A stretch of 64,000 nt of DNA. Origin: Hymenobacter sp. BRD128 (GTDB taxonomy: Bacteria; Bacteroidota; Bacteroidia; Cytophagales; Hymenobacteraceae). Shown here piece after piece: positions 32,737-43,287 of this stretch. Within the stretch, counting starts at the first letter, position 1. Each line of letters starts with the position of its first letter. The notes beneath the pieces are model-generated. The model was not told where the DNA came from. It worked only from the letters and a program-made list of their open reading frames with translations, and did not search any database. A program made the translations under genes and the position numbers. The stretch is taken from positions 3,224,001 through 3,288,000 of the forward strand of contig NZ_CP053908.1 of assembly GCF_013256625.1 (NCBI RefSeq). The letters are read 5' to 3'.

Positions 32737-35370
32737 TTAAGCTTCTGCTTTACCACGCTGCTGCAGCAACCGCACCACCAGGCCCGTCCAGCCGGTTTGG
32801 TGGCTAGCCCCCAGGCCGTGCCCATCATCGCCGTGGAAGAACTCGTGAAACAGCAGGTAGTCGCGAAAGTGCGGGTCGTCTTGCAGCGGCCCAGCCGGGC
32901 CGAAGGCCGGGCGGTGCCCCTTTTCGTCTTTCAGCAGCAGCCTAGCCAGGCGCTCGGAAAGGGCATCAGCTACCTGATTCAGGTTGTGCAGCTGGCCCGA
33001 GCCGGTTGGGTACTCCACTTTAAACGAATCGCCGTAGTAGCTATGAAACCGCTGCAACGATTCAATAATGAGGTAGTTGACTGGAAACCACACGGGCCCG
33101 CGCCAGTTGGAGTTGCCCCCAAACATATCCGACTCGGCCTCGCCGGCCACGTAGCGTACTTCAAAGCTGTCTTCCGTGGTGTGGTATTCATACGGGTGCT
33201 CCAGGTGGTAGCGCGAGAGCGAGCGAATGCCGTAGTCGGAAAGGAATTCCGTTTCGTCGAGCATGCGGGTAAGCACGCTCTTGAGGCGGCTGCGGCGCAT
33301 CAGGCTCAGCAAGTGGCGGGCACCCTTGCCGGGCTCCTGCCAGCGGCTCACCAGCTCGGCCAGGTGCGGGCGGTGCTGCACCAGCCACCACGCCCGCGCC
33401 GTAAACTGCGGCACGGCGTCGAGCAGGTCATCCTCAATTACTTCGACGGCAAATAACGGAATCAGCCCCACCATCGAGCGGATGCGCAGGCGCTCGCGCG
33501 AGTCGTCGGGCATGTGCAGCACATCGTAGTAAAACTGGTCCTGCTCGTCCCAGAGGTTAAACTCACCGCCGCCACCCAGCGTCATGGCGTGGGCGATGTA
33601 GAGGAAGTGCTCGAAGAACTTGCTGGCCATTTCCTGGTACACCGGGTTGGTTTTGGCTAGCTCCAGGGCCATGCGCATCAGGTTGAGCGAGAACATGGCC
33701 ATCCAGCTGGTGCCATCACTCTGCTCAATCTTGCCACCCGTAGGCAGCGGCGCCGAGCGGTCAAACACCCCAATGTTATCCATTCCCAGAAAGCCGCCCT
33801 CGAAAATGTTGCGCTCGTCGCGGTCTTTGCGGTTTACCCACCAGGTAAACGTCATCACGAGCTTCTGGAAAACGGCCTCCAGAAACACGTTGTCACCGTT
33901 GCCACCATTGAGCTTGCGGTCCATCTGGTACACGCGCCAGGTGGCCCAGGCGTGCACCGGCGCATTCACGTCCTCAAACTTCCACTCGTAGGCGGGCATC
34001 TGGCCATTCGGGTGCAGGTAGCCGTCCTGGGTCAGCAGCCGCAGCTGCTGCTTGGCAAAGCTGGCATCGAGCATAGCTAGCGGCAGGCAGTGAAACGCCA
34101 AATCCCAGGCCGCGTACCACGGATATTCCCACTTGTCGGGCATCGAAATGATGTCGGCGTTGTGCAGGTGCCGCCACGCCGCGTTGCGCCCTTTTTGGCG
34201 GGCTCCTTGCGGAGCCGGCCACTTGGGGTCGCCATCGAGCCACTGGCTCACGTCGTAGTAGTAGTACTGCTTGCTCCACAGCATGCCGGCAAAGGCCTGG
34301 CGCTGCACGGCCCGCGCATCGGGGCTAGCCACGCCTTCCTGCACGCACTCGTAAAACACGTCCGCCTCCTGCTGCCGCTCTGTAAAAACCTGGTCAAAAT
34401 CAGCAAACGGCGCCTCGTGCGTGGGCTGGCTCAGGCGCAGGCACACCTGCTGCGACTCGCCCGGCGCAATGGTCAGCGTGTACTGGGCCGCCGCTTTGGT
34501 GCCGCGCTGGGCTGGGTTCACCGCCTTGCGGTGGCCGTGCACCACGTAGTTGTTGATGCCATCCTTGTAGTAGCTGCCCCAACCTGCCTGGCGGCGCAGC
34601 AGTCGCGGGTTGGTCTCGTTTTCGCAAAACAGCAGCCGGCTAGCCCCCTCGCAATACAAGTGGTACTGCCCCAGCGCGTGGTGCGTGGCCACTACCCTAT
34701 CGGGCCGTGCCTGCCGCAGTTCAGGCTTGCTGGCGTCGTAGCCCCAGGCCCAAGTGTTGCGAAACCACAGCTGCGGCAGCACGTGCAGTATTGCGGCTTC
34801 CGGCCCGCGGTTGTGCGCCGTAATGCGCACCAGCACGTCTTCCGGCCCCGCCTTGGCATATTCGATAAACACGTCGAAGTAACGGTCTTCGTCAAAAATG
34901 CCGGTATCCAGCAGTTCGTATTCCGGCTCCAGCCGGGTGCGCCGGGCATTCTCCACCCGCAGCTCATCGTAAGGAAATGCCCGCTGCGGATACTTGTACA
35001 GCATTTTCATGTACGAGTGCGTGGGTGTGCTATCGAGGTAATAGTACTGCTCCTTCACATCCTCGCCGTGGTTACCCTGGCCATTGGTCAGGCCGAAGAG
35101 CCGTTCCTTGAGCTGGGTATCCACCCCGTTCCACAACCCCACGCCAAAGCAGAGCTGCTGGTCGTCGTCGCTCAGGCCGGCTAGCCCTTCCTCGCCCCAG
35201 CGATAGGCGTAGCCGCGCGCCATGTCGTGCGTGATAAAGTCCCAGGCATTACCATCGGCACTGTAATCTTCGCGCACCGTACCCCACTGCCGCTCGGTGA
35301 GGTAGGGCCCAAATTTCTTCCAGGCCGCCGTCTGGTTATTGGCTTCCGCCAAGCGTCGCTGTTCCTGCAT
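32737..35370 (-). CDS. GH63-like glucosidase (MGH1-type glycoside hydrolase)
   Basis: 877 residues, an (alpha/alpha)6-barrel glycosidase of the GH63/MGH1 type with no signal peptide, so cytoplasmic. Recognisable segments are [17 protein letters not shown] at the N-terminus, [19 protein letters not shown] in the barrel, [14 protein letters not shown] and the C-terminal [18 protein letters not shown]. Relatives hydrolyse glucosides such as mannosyl- or glucosylglycerate. ATG 35370 ([14 protein letters not shown]) is chosen since the longer frame is not family-like. A single gene; its 3' end is close to the ECF sigma start. Confidence 0.88.
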   Translation of the reverse strand: MQEQRRLAEANNQTAAWKKFGPYLTERQWGTVREDYSADGNAWDFITHDMARGYAYRWGEEGLAGLSDDDQQLCFGVGLWNGVDTQLKERLFGLTNGQGNHGEDVKEQYYYLDSTPTHSYMKMLYKYPQRAFPYDELRVENARRTRLEPEYELLDTGIFDEDRYFDVFIEYAKAGPEDVLVRITAHNRGPEAAILHVLPQLWFRNTWAWGYDASKPELRQARPDRVVATHHALGQYHLYCEGASRLLFCENETNPRLLRRQAGWGSYYKDGINNYVVHGHRKAVNPAQRGTKAAAQYTLTIAPGESQQVCLRLSQPTHEAPFADFDQVFTERQQEADVFYECVQEGVASPDARAVQRQAFAGMLWSKQYYYYDVSQWLDGDPKWPAPQGARQKGRNAAWRHLHNADIISMPDKWEYPWYAAWDLAFHCLPLAMLDASFAKQQLRLLTQDGYLHPNGQMPAYEWKFEDVNAPVHAWATWRVYQMDRKLNGGNGDNVFLEAVFQKLVMTFTWWVNRKDRDERNIFEGGFLGMDNIGVFDRSAPLPTGGKIEQSDGTSWMAMFSLNLMRMALELAKTNPVYQEMASKFFEHFLYIAHAMTLGGGGEFNLWDEQDQFYYDVLHMPDDSRERLRIRSMVGLIPLFAVEVIEDDLLDAVPQFTARAWWLVQHRPHLAELVSRWQEPGKGARHLLSLMRRSRLKSVLTRMLDETEFLSDYGIRSLSRYHLEHPYEYHTTEDSFEVRYVAGEAESDMFGGNSNWRGPVWFPVNYLIIESLQRFHSYYGDSFKVEYPTGSGQLHNLNQVADALSERLARLLLKDEKGHRPAFGPAGPLQDDPHFRDYLLFHEFFHGDDGHGLGASHQTGWTGLVVRLLQQRGKAEA

Positions 35371-35528
35371 AATAACTCGTTTTATTCCCAACCAGCAACT
35401 ACGACCAAACCGCAGCTGCATCTCAAGCGCTGGCTAGCCCCCAAATTCTTCCTCATACTACTTGCGGCTCGCACAGTTGCCTTTATTAAGGCTTGACCCG
35501 TAAAATCTTCCTAAGCTTTCCCCCGCAT

Positions 35529-35562
35529 AAAAAAAGGATGCACCTCGCGGCGCATCCCTTTT
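35529..35562 (-). terminator. terminator of rplQ
   Basis: On the minus strand stem GGATGC / GCATCC (extended by A/T pairs) followed by a run of eight T, 23 bases after the rplQ stop. Confidence 0.85.
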
Positions 35563-35584
35563 CCGGTTTCAGCTTAGCCTAAAA

Positions 35585-36172
35585 CTACTCGGCCTTCTCG
35601 GCTTCCTCACGGGTTTCGCCGTTGGTCAGCGTATCGGTAGCCGTGTCGGCCGGGGCCGACTCAGTAGTGGTAGCAGCCGGAGCATCAGCAACCACGGCGG
35701 CCGACGTACCAGCCTCGTTGCCAGCAGTCTCATTCTTGCCACCACGGCGACGCGAACGACGGGTAGTAGTAGTTTTGGCTTCGCTAGCAGTTTTAGCTTC
35801 GAGCAAAGTCTCGTTGAAGTCAACCAGCTCGATGATGCACATATCCGCATTGTCGCCGGCGCGGGTGGCGCTCAGTTTCAGAATGCGGGTATAGCCACCG
35901 GGGCGGTTGGCAATGCGGCCGGCTACTTCGCCGTACAGCTCCTTGAGGCTTTCCTTGTTTTGCAGGGTAGCAAATACGGTACGGCGCGAGTGCGTCGTGT
36001 CGTCCTTCGCCTTAGTCAGCAGCGGCTCAATGTACTGGCGCAAAGCCTTAGCTTTAGCAACCGTCGTAGTCACGCGCTTGTGCAGGATGAGCGACGAAGC
36101 CATGTTCGACAACATCGCGTGGCGGTGGGCGGTAGTACGGCCCAGGTGGTTGATTTTTTTACCGTGTCGCAT
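35585..36172 (-). CDS. rplQ: 50S ribosomal protein bL17
   Basis: The first ~120 residues are the bL17 core ([20 protein letters not shown] ... [22 protein letters not shown]). The remaining ~75 form an Ala/Thr/Glu-rich, low-complexity tail ending TREEAEKAE, making the protein 195 residues against ~120 in Escherichia coli. bL17 sits at the peptide-exit side of the 50S subunit. Last gene of the superoperon, separated from rpoA by a strong terminator. Confidence 0.96.
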   Translation of the reverse strand: MRHGKKINHLGRTTAHRHAMLSNMASSLILHKRVTTTVAKAKALRQYIEPLLTKAKDDTTHSRRTVFATLQNKESLKELYGEVAGRIANRPGGYTRILKLSATRAGDNADMCIIELVDFNETLLEAKTASEAKTTTTRRSRRRGGKNETAGNEAGTSAAVVADAPAATTTESAPADTATDTLTNGETREEAEKAE

Positions 36173-36283
36173 CGGACAATTTGGTTAAATGCTACGCTTG
36201 CGGACCAGGACCACGGCGGGTCGCTAGAACCTCATTAGAACCCTAGCCCCGAGGGCGTAGCGGATGAATAAAAAGTAACTACA

Positions 36284-36331
36284 AAAAATTGCTGGCTGCC
36301 AAGTCCTTAGTAAGGATTCAGCAGCCAGCAA
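36284..36331 (-). terminator. strong terminator between rpoA and rplQ
   Basis: On the minus strand an 11-bp stem TTGCTGGCTGC with an inner hairpin (ATCCTTACTAAGGAC) and a T6 tail, 13 bases after the rpoA stop. Confidence 0.85.
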
Positions 36332-36343
36332 GGCACTCTACTA

Positions 36344-37333
36344 CTAGTCTTCGTCGAGGCGGTATTTGCTCAGGTCCATGCCAAAGTGCAGGCCCTTTTC
36401 TTCTACCAGGTTTTCCAGCTCCGTGAGGCTCTTCTTACCAAAGTTGCGAAACTTCATCATATCGGCCATGTCGAGCTGCACCAGTTCGCCCAGGGTCTTG
36501 ATGTCAGCCGCTTTCAGGCAGTTGTAAGCCCGTACCGAGAGGTCCATCTCACCAAGCGAGGTTTTAAGCACCTTACGCATGGCTAGGGTTTCTTCGTCAA
36601 TCGGCTCAGCCGCTACCGGGCGGTTGCCGCTCAGTTGCATCGTGCTGTCCGAGAACAACATGAAGTGCTGAATCAGGATATTAGCCGCACCTTTCAGCGC
36701 TTCTTCAGGGTGAATCGAGCCGTCGGTCGAGATTTCAATCAGCAGGCGCTCGTAGTCAGTTTTCTGCTCTACACGCGTGTTCTCGATGCTGTATTTCACG
36801 TTCTTGATGGGCGTGTAAATAGCATCAATGGCAATCTGACCGAAAACCTGGTCGGCCGGCTTGTTCTCATCGGCGGGCACGTAGCCACGGCCACGCGCTA
36901 CCGTCAACTCAAACTCCAACTCTTTGGCCGGGTCAAGGTTGCAGATAACCAGCTTCGGGTTCAGAATCTGGAAGCCCACGGCGAACTTGCCGATGTCGCC
37001 CGCCGTGAAGCTGTCTTGCCCGCTGATACGCACCGTAATCTTGTCCTCAATAGCATCGCTGATTTTCTTGAAGCGCACCTGCTTGAGGTTAAGGATGATT
37101 TCGGACATGTCCTCAATCACGCCTTCAATCGTCGAAAACTCATGCAGCACCGAAGTCGTGCGCACCGACGTAATGGCGAAGCCCTCCAGCGACGACAACA
37201 GAATGCGACGAAGCGCGTTCCCAATCGTGACGCCGTAGCCCTTCTCCAGAGGCTTGAATTCAAACGTCCCGGTGAAGTCGTCGGATTTCTCCATCACCAC
37301 CTTCTCCGGCATCTGAAAAGCTAAGATTGACAT
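36344..37333 (-). CDS. rpoA: RNA polymerase alpha subunit
   Basis: 329 residues. The N-terminal domain that dimerises and seeds polymerase assembly ([31 protein letters not shown]) and the C-terminal domain that contacts UP elements and activators ([35 protein letters not shown]) are both complete. Gene order rpsM-rpsK-rpsD-rpoA is the standard alpha operon. Confidence 0.98.
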   Translation of the reverse strand: MSILAFQMPEKVVMEKSDDFTGTFEFKPLEKGYGVTIGNALRRILLSSLEGFAITSVRTTSVLHEFSTIEGVIEDMSEIILNLKQVRFKKISDAIEDKITVRISGQDSFTAGDIGKFAVGFQILNPKLVICNLDPAKELEFELTVARGRGYVPADENKPADQVFGQIAIDAIYTPIKNVKYSIENTRVEQKTDYERLLIEISTDGSIHPEEALKGAANILIQHFMLFSDSTMQLSGNRPVAAEPIDEETLAMRKVLKTSLGEMDLSVRAYNCLKAADIKTLGELVQLDMADMMKFRNFGKKSLTELENLVEEKGLHFGMDLSKYRLDED

Positions 37334-37479
37334 ATGTGGGGCAGTTAATTAGTGTATACAGGAAAAGCAAGCCGAAGCTTGCCTCAAATTTGGCTAGCCA
37401 ACCAAAACCACGAGTGGGTTGTTTTCGTGCCCTAGCGCGCTAATAAGCAGCAGCATAGCCACACCGGCTTAGCACAAAT

Positions 37480-37504
37480 GCGGCCCGAGCCAAGCCCGGG
37501 CCGC
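37480..37504 (-). terminator. hairpin after rpsD
   Basis: Stem GCGGCCCG / CGGGCCGC with a 9-base loop, then ATTTG on the minus strand, 15 bases after the rpsD stop. The 185-base gap also holds smaller hairpins; the T-run is weak, so part of the transcription may continue into rpoA. Confidence 0.5.
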
Positions 37505-37518
37505 ACCAAGTGCCAGTA

Positions 37519-38124
37519 TTACTTCGAATACAGTTCGACAATGAGCTGCTCCGTAATTTTCTCCGGAATCAGGTCACGCGACGGCATATTGGTGAACTTG
37601 CCCACCATGTCTTTGCCATCCCACTCCAGCCACGAGAACTGACGAGCATTGCGCACGGTCAGCGAAGTCGTGATGGCTTCGAGCGACTTCGACTTCTCAC
37701 GCACGCCAACGAGGTCGCCGGGACGGAGCTTGTAAGAAGGAATGTTTACCACTTCACCATTTACCGTGATGTGCTTGTGCGACACCAGCTGGCGCGCGGC
37801 GCGACGGGTGGTAGCGATACCCAGGCGGTAAACTACGTTGTCGAGACGCGATTCTAACAGGCCGAGCAAGTTCTCACCCGTAATGCCGGGGAGCACTGCT
37901 GCCTTGTGAAAGAGGTTTTCAAAGTATTTCTCCAGTACACCGTACAGGTACTTTACCTTTTGCTTCTCCATCAGCTGCACAGCGTATTCCGACTGCTTCT
38001 TGCGACGGCCACGGCCGTGCTGGCCGGGGGGGTAGTTCTTTTTATTGAGCGCTTTGCTCGGACCGAAAATCGGCTCCGAAAAGCGACGGGCGATTTTGGC
38101 GGTAGGGCCAGTATAACGTGCCAT
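37519..38124 (-). CDS. rpsD: 30S ribosomal protein uS4
   Basis: 201 residues; N-terminal [19 protein letters not shown] without the zinc-ligand cysteines, so the zinc-free form, and an S4 RNA-binding domain ([34 protein letters not shown]). uS4 starts 30S assembly and, with uS3 and uS5, lines the mRNA entry channel. Often the autoregulator of the alpha operon. Confidence 0.97.
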   Translation of the reverse strand: MARYTGPTAKIARRFSEPIFGPSKALNKKNYPPGQHGRGRRKKQSEYAVQLMEKQKVKYLYGVLEKYFENLFHKAAVLPGITGENLLGLLESRLDNVVYRLGIATTRRAARQLVSHKHITVNGEVVNIPSYKLRPGDLVGVREKSKSLEAITTSLTVRNARQFSWLEWDGKDMVGKFTNMPSRDLIPEKITEQLIVELYSK

Positions 38125-38150
38125 TTTAGAAAAATATCAGGAGTGAGAAA

Positions 38151-38543
38151 TCAAACGCGGCGACGCTTGGGCGGGCGGCAGCCGTTGTGCGGCAGCGGCG
38201 TCACGTCGCGGATGGTCGTCACTTCGATACCAATGTTGCCCAACGCCCGGATGGCCGACTCACGGCCAGCACCCGGACCTTTCACGAACACTTCGGCTTT
38301 GCGCATGCCCAGGTCGTGGGCTACCTTGCCGCAGTCGCTAGCTGCCATCTGGGCAGCGTAGGGTGTGTTTTTCTTTGAACCCCGGAACCCCATTTTACCA
38401 GCCGAAGCCCAGGAAATAACCTGGCCATTCGAGTTGGTTACCGAGATAATGATGTTATTGAAGGAAGCGCGAATGTGGACCTGGCCCACCTGCTCCACCA
38501 CGACAAGCCGCTTCTTGGCTTTGTCTTTTCTTTTTTGTGCCAT
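38151..38543 (-). CDS. rpsK: 30S ribosomal protein uS11
   Basis: 130 residues with the platform-protein signature ([54 protein letters not shown]). uS11 is near the anti-Shine-Dalgarno end of 16S rRNA. A long inverted repeat separates it from rpsM upstream. Confidence 0.97.
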   Translation of the reverse strand: MAQKRKDKAKKRLVVVEQVGQVHIRASFNNIIISVTNSNGQVISWASAGKMGFRGSKKNTPYAAQMAASDCGKVAHDLGMRKAEVFVKGPGAGRESAIRALGNIGIEVTTIRDVTPLPHNGCRPPKRRRV

Positions 38544-38580
38544 TTGGTTATCGCTATAAACGCGGCAGGTGTTGGTTTAT

Positions 38581-38644
38581 CAGTTATCAATTATTAGTGG
38601 ACAGTTACCCAAGCTGATAACTGTTCACTAATAATTGATAACTG
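38581..38644. repeat. 27-bp inverted repeat between rpsM and rpsK
   Basis: Arms CAGTTATCAATTATTAGTGG... (581-607 of the block) and its complement (618-644) match at 26 of 27 positions around a 10-base loop. A+T-rich in a G+C-rich operon, and without a T-run after it on the minus strand, so not a normal terminator. Confidence 0.85.
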
Positions 38645-38666
38645 AAATTCCGATTGCCGCTACGGG

Positions 38667-39044
38667 TTATTTCGTTACTTTCTTCTTGCCGGCCACGGTC
38701 TTACGCTTACCCTTACGGGTGCGCGAGTTATTTTTGGTACGCTGACCACGAACAGGAAGGCCTTTGCGGTGACGGAGGCCACGGTAGCAGCCAATGTCCA
38801 TCAGACGCTTGATGTTGAGCTGGATTTCCGAGCGCAGCACGCCCTCGGTCTTATGCTCAGCAGCGATGATAGCGCGGATTTCGCTAGCCTCCGCTTCGGT
38901 CCAGTCCTTCACTTTCTTGTTGACATCGATGCCAGCTTTAGTGAGGATTTTAATGGAATTGCTCCGGCCAATGCCGAAAATGTAAGTCAGGGCGATTTCG
39001 CCGCGCTTGTTGTCCGGGATGTCTACCCCTGCGATACGAGCCAT
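38667..39044 (-). CDS. rpsM: 30S ribosomal protein uS13
   Basis: 125 residues: [20 protein letters not shown], the YIFGIGRS helix-hairpin-helix and the basic tail ([24 protein letters not shown]) that reaches the P-site tRNA. First gene of the alpha group; 114 bases after rpmJ. Confidence 0.97.
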   Translation of the reverse strand: MARIAGVDIPDNKRGEIALTYIFGIGRSNSIKILTKAGIDVNKKVKDWTEAEASEIRAIIAAEHKTEGVLRSEIQLNIKRLMDIGCYRGLRHRKGLPVRGQRTKNNSRTRKGKRKTVAGKKKVTK

Positions 39045-39158
39045 AGTGGTTGTGAGATGTTTGCGGACCAGAAAGTCCGGCAGCGGCTTGGAAGGCGGCT
39101 AGCTGAATCAGCGTTCAAACTAGCCAGTACCCAAGGCTCCGAGTTTCTGAAAATTGGT

Positions 39159-39275
39159 TTAGCCCTGACGCTGCTTGAAGCGGGGGTTCTTCTTGTTGAT
39201 AACGTAGAGCTTGCCATTACGGCGGATGATTTTGCAATCAACGCTACGTTTCTTCACCGAGGTTTTTACTTTCAT
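39159..39275 (-). CDS. rpmJ: 50S ribosomal protein bL36, zinc-free type
   Basis: 38 residues, from ATG 39275 to TAA 39159-39161: [20 protein letters not shown] then [18 protein letters not shown]. Only one of the four usual zinc ligands (CxxC...C...H) remains, so it belongs to the form that does not bind zinc. Placed between infA and rpsM as in most bacteria. Confidence 0.95.
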   Translation of the reverse strand: MKVKTSVKKRSVDCKIIRRNGKLYVINKKNPRFKQRQG

Positions 39276-39299
39276 GACCTTGAAAAGAACGAAAAAAAT

Positions 39300-39518
39300 T
39301 TACTTATAACGATACTTAATGCGGCCTTTCGACAAGTCGTAGGGCGACATTTCGAGCTTTACCTTGTCGCCGGGCAGAATCTTGATGTAGTGCATCCGCA
39401 TCTTGCCCGAAATGTGGGCAATCAGTTGGTGGCCATTTTCCAATTCCACGCGAAACATGGCGTTGGAAAGGGCTTCGAGGATGGTACCGTCCTGCTCGAT
39501 GGAGGCTTGTTTTGCCAT
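39300..39518 (-). CDS. infA: translation initiation factor IF-1
   Basis: 72 residues, one S1-like OB fold: [50 protein letters not shown] and [11 protein letters not shown]. It blocks the A site during initiation. Five bases separate it from the map stop. Confidence 0.97.
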   Translation of the reverse strand: MAKQASIEQDGTILEALSNAMFRVELENGHQLIAHISGKMRMHYIKILPGDKVKLEMSPYDLSKGRIKYRYK

Positions 39519-39523
39519 AAGGG

Positions 39524-40306
39524 CTAACGCAGTGCTTTTTCTATATATTCAAAGGAGGTCAGAATTTCTGCCTTGTCTTTTCTAACAACAACGGTGTGCT
39601 CAAAGTGCGCCGCTGGTTTCTTATCGCGGGTCCGGATGGTCCAGCCATCCTTTTCCTGCACCACATCCTTCTTGCCGAGGGTAATCATCGGCTCGATGGC
39701 TAGGGTCATGCCAACTTGTAGCAGCGGCCCCGAGCCTCGTTTGCCGTAATTCGGTACCTCGGGCTTCTCATGGAGGCTAGCCCCTACCCCGTGACCAACC
39801 AGCTCACGCACCACGCCATAGCCCTTGGGCGCTACATAGTTTTGAATTGCGTAGCTGATGTCGCCAACGCGGTTGCCAGCTACTGCCTGCTCGATACCTT
39901 TATACAACGATGCTTTAGTTTCATCCAGTAGCCGCTGTACTTCCGGCGACACCTCCCCGATTGGGTAAGTGTAGGCACTATCTGCGTGGTAGCCATTGAG
40001 GAATACCCCGCAGTCTACCGTCAAAATATCCCCGCTTTGCAGCGGCTCGTCGGTAGCAAACCCGTGCACTACTACCGAGTTTGGGCTCAGGCAGCAGCTA
40101 TGCGGGAAACCATACAATCCTTTGAACGAAGGGGTAGCCCCGTGGTCGCGGATGAACTCCTCGGCGCGGCGGTCTAACTCCCGCGTCGTGACTCCTTCGC
40201 GCACCAGCGCAGCTACCTCGCCGTGGGCACGCGCCAACAGTTGCCCGGCGGCGCGCATTAACTCTATTTCTTCTTCAGTTTTATACTGAATAACTCCAGT
40301 TGCCAT
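39524..40306 (-). CDS. map: methionine aminopeptidase type I
   Basis: 260 residues. Removes the initiator methionine from new proteins. Metal ligands are visible: Asp in [19 protein letters not shown] (two Asp), His in [14 protein letters not shown], Glu in LAIEPM and Glu in FEHTVVV. Located after secY, nine bases apart, as in many spc operons. Confidence 0.97.
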   Translation of the reverse strand: MATGVIQYKTEEEIELMRAAGQLLARAHGEVAALVREGVTTRELDRRAEEFIRDHGATPSFKGLYGFPHSCCLSPNSVVVHGFATDEPLQSGDILTVDCGVFLNGYHADSAYTYPIGEVSPEVQRLLDETKASLYKGIEQAVAGNRVGDISYAIQNYVAPKGYGVVRELVGHGVGASLHEKPEVPNYGKRGSGPLLQVGMTLAIEPMITLGKKDVVQEKDGWTIRTRDKKPAAHFEHTVVVRKDKAEILTSFEYIEKALR

Positions 40307-40315
40307 TCGTGCCGA

Positions 40316-41632
40316 TTAGGAGGCAATAGCTATCGGCTGTGAAGGCCGACCGCGCAATTTGCCCGATTTCATCATGCCATCGTAATGACGCATCAGGAGG
40401 TAACTTTCTACCTGGTTTAGTGTATCCAATACTACACCTACCATGATGATGAGTGAGGTACCACCGTAGAACAACGACAGCGGACGAGTAACGCCTAGCA
40501 GCAACGCCAAGGTCGGGAAGATAGCGATAAGTGCTAGCGCCACAGCACCCGGCAACGTCACGCGGGTCAGGATTTCATCAATGAACTCCGACGTGTCGCG
40601 GCCCGGCTTGACGCCCGGCACGAAACCGCCACTACGCTTTAGGTCATCCGCAATCTGGTTTGGATTAACGCTGATGGCGGTGTAGAAGTAGGTGAAAATG
40701 ACAATTAGGAGAGCGAATACCGTATTGTATACCCAATGCTCAGGCGAGAAATATGCGGCGATGTTAGCCGCCAGGTCGCTATTCTTATCCCAAGCCGAAG
40801 CAGCGATGCTCGGTACAAACATCAGCGACTGGGCGAAAATGATGGGCATAACGCCAGCAGCATTAACCTTAAGCGGGATAAACTGACGCTGGGCGTCGAG
40901 TTGCGTAGCACCACCTACCTGCTTAGCATACTGCACCGGAATCCGGCGTACAGCTTGCGTGAGCACGATAACGGCCATTACTACTAAGAACAGCACTACA
41001 AGTTCTAACAAGAAAACCAGCGCGTGACTAAGGCCCTTAGAAGCGCCTTCCCCAATGAGTGCACCAGGCAGACGCGATACAATACCAATCATGATAATCA
41101 TGGAGATACCGTTGCCAATACCTTTATCGGTAATCTTTTCCCCTAGCCACATGCAAAACAGCGTACCCGCCGTAATGATGAGCATGGTGGAGATGGTAAA
41201 GAACGTGCCGGGGTTCATAATGGCCTCGGCATTAATCGTTGCCAGGAAGCCCACAGACTGCGCCATCACAATCGGGATGGTGAGCACGCGGGTATACTGA
41301 TTGATTTTCTTCCGGCCCGACTCACCTTCCTTCTGTAACTTCTGGAAGTACGGCACGGCAATCGTGAGCAGCTGCAACACGATAGAGGCCGAGATGTAGG
41401 GCATGATACCCAGCGCGAAAATCGACGCGTGGCTAAAAGCCCCACCGAGCAGCGTATCCAGAATGCCGAATACGCCGCCGGTGCCTTGCTTTAGTTGGGT
41501 AGGGTCTACACCGGGGAGGACTACGTAGCAGCCCAGCCGGTAAATGGCAATGAAAAACAGCGTATTGAGGATTCGCGTGCGCAAATCGTCAATCTGCCAA
41601 ATATTCTTTATCGTTTCGATAAACTTCTTCAT
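40316..41632 (-). CDS. secY: protein translocase subunit SecY
   Basis: 438 residues with ten membrane spans. N-terminal MKKFIETIKNIWQIDDLRTR, the plug and first spans (YRLGCYVVLPGVDPTQL), the cytoplasmic loop ahead of span 5 and the conserved QLDAQRQFIPLKVNAAGVMPIIFA and RSGGFVPGVKPGRDTSEFI segments. It forms the export channel with SecE and SecG (encoded elsewhere). Confidence 0.98.
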   Translation of the reverse strand: MKKFIETIKNIWQIDDLRTRILNTLFFIAIYRLGCYVVLPGVDPTQLKQGTGGVFGILDTLLGGAFSHASIFALGIMPYISASIVLQLLTIAVPYFQKLQKEGESGRKKINQYTRVLTIPIVMAQSVGFLATINAEAIMNPGTFFTISTMLIITAGTLFCMWLGEKITDKGIGNGISMIIMIGIVSRLPGALIGEGASKGLSHALVFLLELVVLFLVVMAVIVLTQAVRRIPVQYAKQVGGATQLDAQRQFIPLKVNAAGVMPIIFAQSLMFVPSIAASAWDKNSDLAANIAAYFSPEHWVYNTVFALLIVIFTYFYTAISVNPNQIADDLKRSGGFVPGVKPGRDTSEFIDEILTRVTLPGAVALALIAIFPTLALLLGVTRPLSLFYGGTSLIIMVGVVLDTLNQVESYLLMRHYDGMMKSGKLRGRPSQPIAIAS

Positions 41633-41654
41633 TGCTAGTCGATAACAATAGATA

Positions 41655-42101
41655 CTACAGCGTAACTACTTTGCCACCAGCCTTTTCGATGGCCTCAACG
41701 GCCGATTTCGAGAAAGCGTGAGCGTGTACTTCGAGGGCGGTGGTAAGTTCACCACGACCCAGAACTTTGATTTTGGCGTTCTTCGACACTAGGCCAGCCT
41801 GTACAAAGTACGCCTGGTCCATCGAAGTTACGGCACCGCTTTCGAGCAGGCCCTGGATTACGTCCAGGTTGATGCCTTTGTACTCGACACGGTTGATGTT
41901 TTTGAAGCCGAACTTCGGCACGCGACGCTGCAAAGGCATTTGACCGCCTTCGAAGCCCGACTTGCGCGAGTAGCCCGAGCGCGATTTGGCGCCCTTGTGG
42001 CCACGGGTAGCGGTACCACCGCCGCCCGAGCCTTCACCACGACCGAGACGCTTGTTGTTGCGCGTTGCGCCAGCGGCAGGTTTTAGATTGGAAAGATTCA
42101 T
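41655..42101 (-). CDS. rplO: 50S ribosomal protein uL15
   Basis: 148 residues: Gly/Arg-rich N-terminus (RLGRGEGSGGGGTATRGHKG), then FEGGQMPLQRRVPKFGF and the globular end (KVLGRGELTTALEVHAHAFSKSAVEAIEKAGG). Late assembly protein of the 50S subunit. Confidence 0.97.
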   Translation of the reverse strand: MNLSNLKPAAGATRNNKRLGRGEGSGGGGTATRGHKGAKSRSGYSRKSGFEGGQMPLQRRVPKFGFKNINRVEYKGINLDVIQGLLESGAVTSMDQAYFVQAGLVSKNAKIKVLGRGELTTALEVHAHAFSKSAVEAIEKAGGKVVTL

Positions 42102-42116
42102 GACTGGGATAAACGC

Positions 42117-42296
42117 TTACAGTTCGGTTACTTCCAGCAGGTGCTGAATCGACTTCACCATGCCCAGGATGCTGGGGTTGGCTTCGTGCGTAGCAACGCT
42201 GTTCATTTTATTGAGGCCGAGGGCCTCTACGGTACGCTTCTGACGCTCGGGGCGGTCGATGGCGCTGCGCACGAGCTTTACTTGAATCTGTGGCAT
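42117..42296 (-). CDS. rpmD: 50S ribosomal protein uL30
   Basis: 59 residues from ATG 42296: MPQIQVKLVRSAIDRPERQK, then TVEALGLNKMNSVATHEA. The longer frame upstream overlaps rpsE and is not family-like. Confidence 0.96.
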   Translation of the reverse strand: MPQIQVKLVRSAIDRPERQKRTVEALGLNKMNSVATHEANPSILGMVKSIQHLLEVTEL

Positions 42297-42303
42297 GGTC
42301 AAC

Positions 42304-42921
42304 TTAACCGTTAAATACGCGAGCGAGAGAAATGCCGCGTGCCTGAGCAATTTGCATCGGGTCACGCATCTTGGCGAGGGCAGCAAAGGTAGCCTTTACC
42401 ACGTTGTGGGGGTTCGACGAGCCTTTCGACTTAGCTAGTACGTCTTTGATACCAGCCGATTCGAACACGGCGCGCATGGCACCACCGGCAATTACGCCCG
42501 TACCAGCCGCAGCGGGCTGCACGAGTACGAAACCTCCACCGTAGCGGCCTTCCATTACGTGGGGAACGGTGTGCTTATACAGCGGCACTTTCACCACGTT
42601 TTTGCGAGCGTCGTCAATGCCTTTGGCAATGGCGTCGGTTACCTCGTTGGCTTTGCCCAGACCGTATCCTACGTTGCCTTTGCCGTCGCCTACCACTACG
42701 ATAGCCGAGAAGCTGAAGCGACGACCACCTTTCACCACTTTGGCTACGCGGTTGATGGCTACTACTTTCTCTTTGAAATCCGAATCGCCCTGAACCGAGC
42801 TATCGTTGCCACCGCGGCCACCGCGGTCGTTGCCGCGACGGTCGTTACCGCCCCGGTTGTTACCCCCACGGTCGTTGCCACCGGCCCCGCCACCACGGTT
42901 GTTGTTGTTATACTCTGCCAT
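42304..42921 (-). CDS. rpsE: 30S ribosomal protein uS5 with Gly/Asn/Arg/Asp-rich N-terminal tail
   Basis: 205 residues; residues ~48-205 are normal uS5 ([57 protein letters not shown]). The first ~40 residues are a low-complexity tail built from [10 protein letters not shown] units not found in the typical protein. uS5 lines the mRNA entry channel beside uS3 and uS4 and influences decoding fidelity. Confidence 0.97.
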   Translation of the reverse strand: MAEYNNNNRGGGAGGNDRGGNNRGGNDRRGNDRGGRGGNDSSVQGDSDFKEKVVAINRVAKVVKGGRRFSFSAIVVVGDGKGNVGYGLGKANEVTDAIAKGIDDARKNVVKVPLYKHTVPHVMEGRYGGGFVLVQPAAAGTGVIAGGAMRAVFESAGIKDVLAKSKGSSNPHNVVKATFAALAKMRDPMQIAQARGISLARVFNG

Positions 42922-42927
42922 GATGCC

Positions 42928-43278
42928 TTAGAAATTGAGGCCGCCTTCGCGGGCTCCTTCAGCTAGTGATTTAATACGACCGTGATAGAGGTAGCCCGAG
43001 CGGTCGAACACCACTTTCGTGATGCCGGCCTCCTGCGCCTTAGCAGCGATTTCGCGGCCAACGGCGGCGGCCAGGGCCACGCCGTTACCACCTTCGGCGG
43101 TTACCTTCTTCGACGAAGCGGCAGCCAGCGTGCGGCCAGCCGTGTCGTCGATAATCTGGGCGTAGATGCCCGTGTTGGAGCGGAACACCGACAGGCGCGG
43201 GCGCTCCGACGTGCCGGACACTTTCGTGCGGATGATGCGCTGAATGCGCTTCCGGCGGGATGCTTTATCGAAAGCCAT
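42928..43278 (-). CDS. rplR: 50S ribosomal protein uL18
   Basis: 116 residues: [49 protein letters not shown] and [26 protein letters not shown]. Binds 5S rRNA with uL5. Confidence 0.97.
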   Translation of the reverse strand: MAFDKASRRKRIQRIIRTKVSGTSERPRLSVFRSNTGIYAQIIDDTAGRTLAAASSKKVTAEGGNGVALAAAVGREIAAKAQEAGITKVVFDRSGYLYHGRIKSLAEGAREGGLNF

Positions 43279-43287
43279 GATACTAGA

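Noticed and set aside
32704..33456. Plus-strand ORF of 250 residues opposite the GH63-like gene
   Set aside because: No recognisable domain, and the glycosidase on the other strand is intact through this part.
35585..36172. bL17 C-terminal extension as a frameshift artefact
   Set aside because: The tail stays in frame with normal codon use to a proper stop and is followed by the terminator, so it is probably real.
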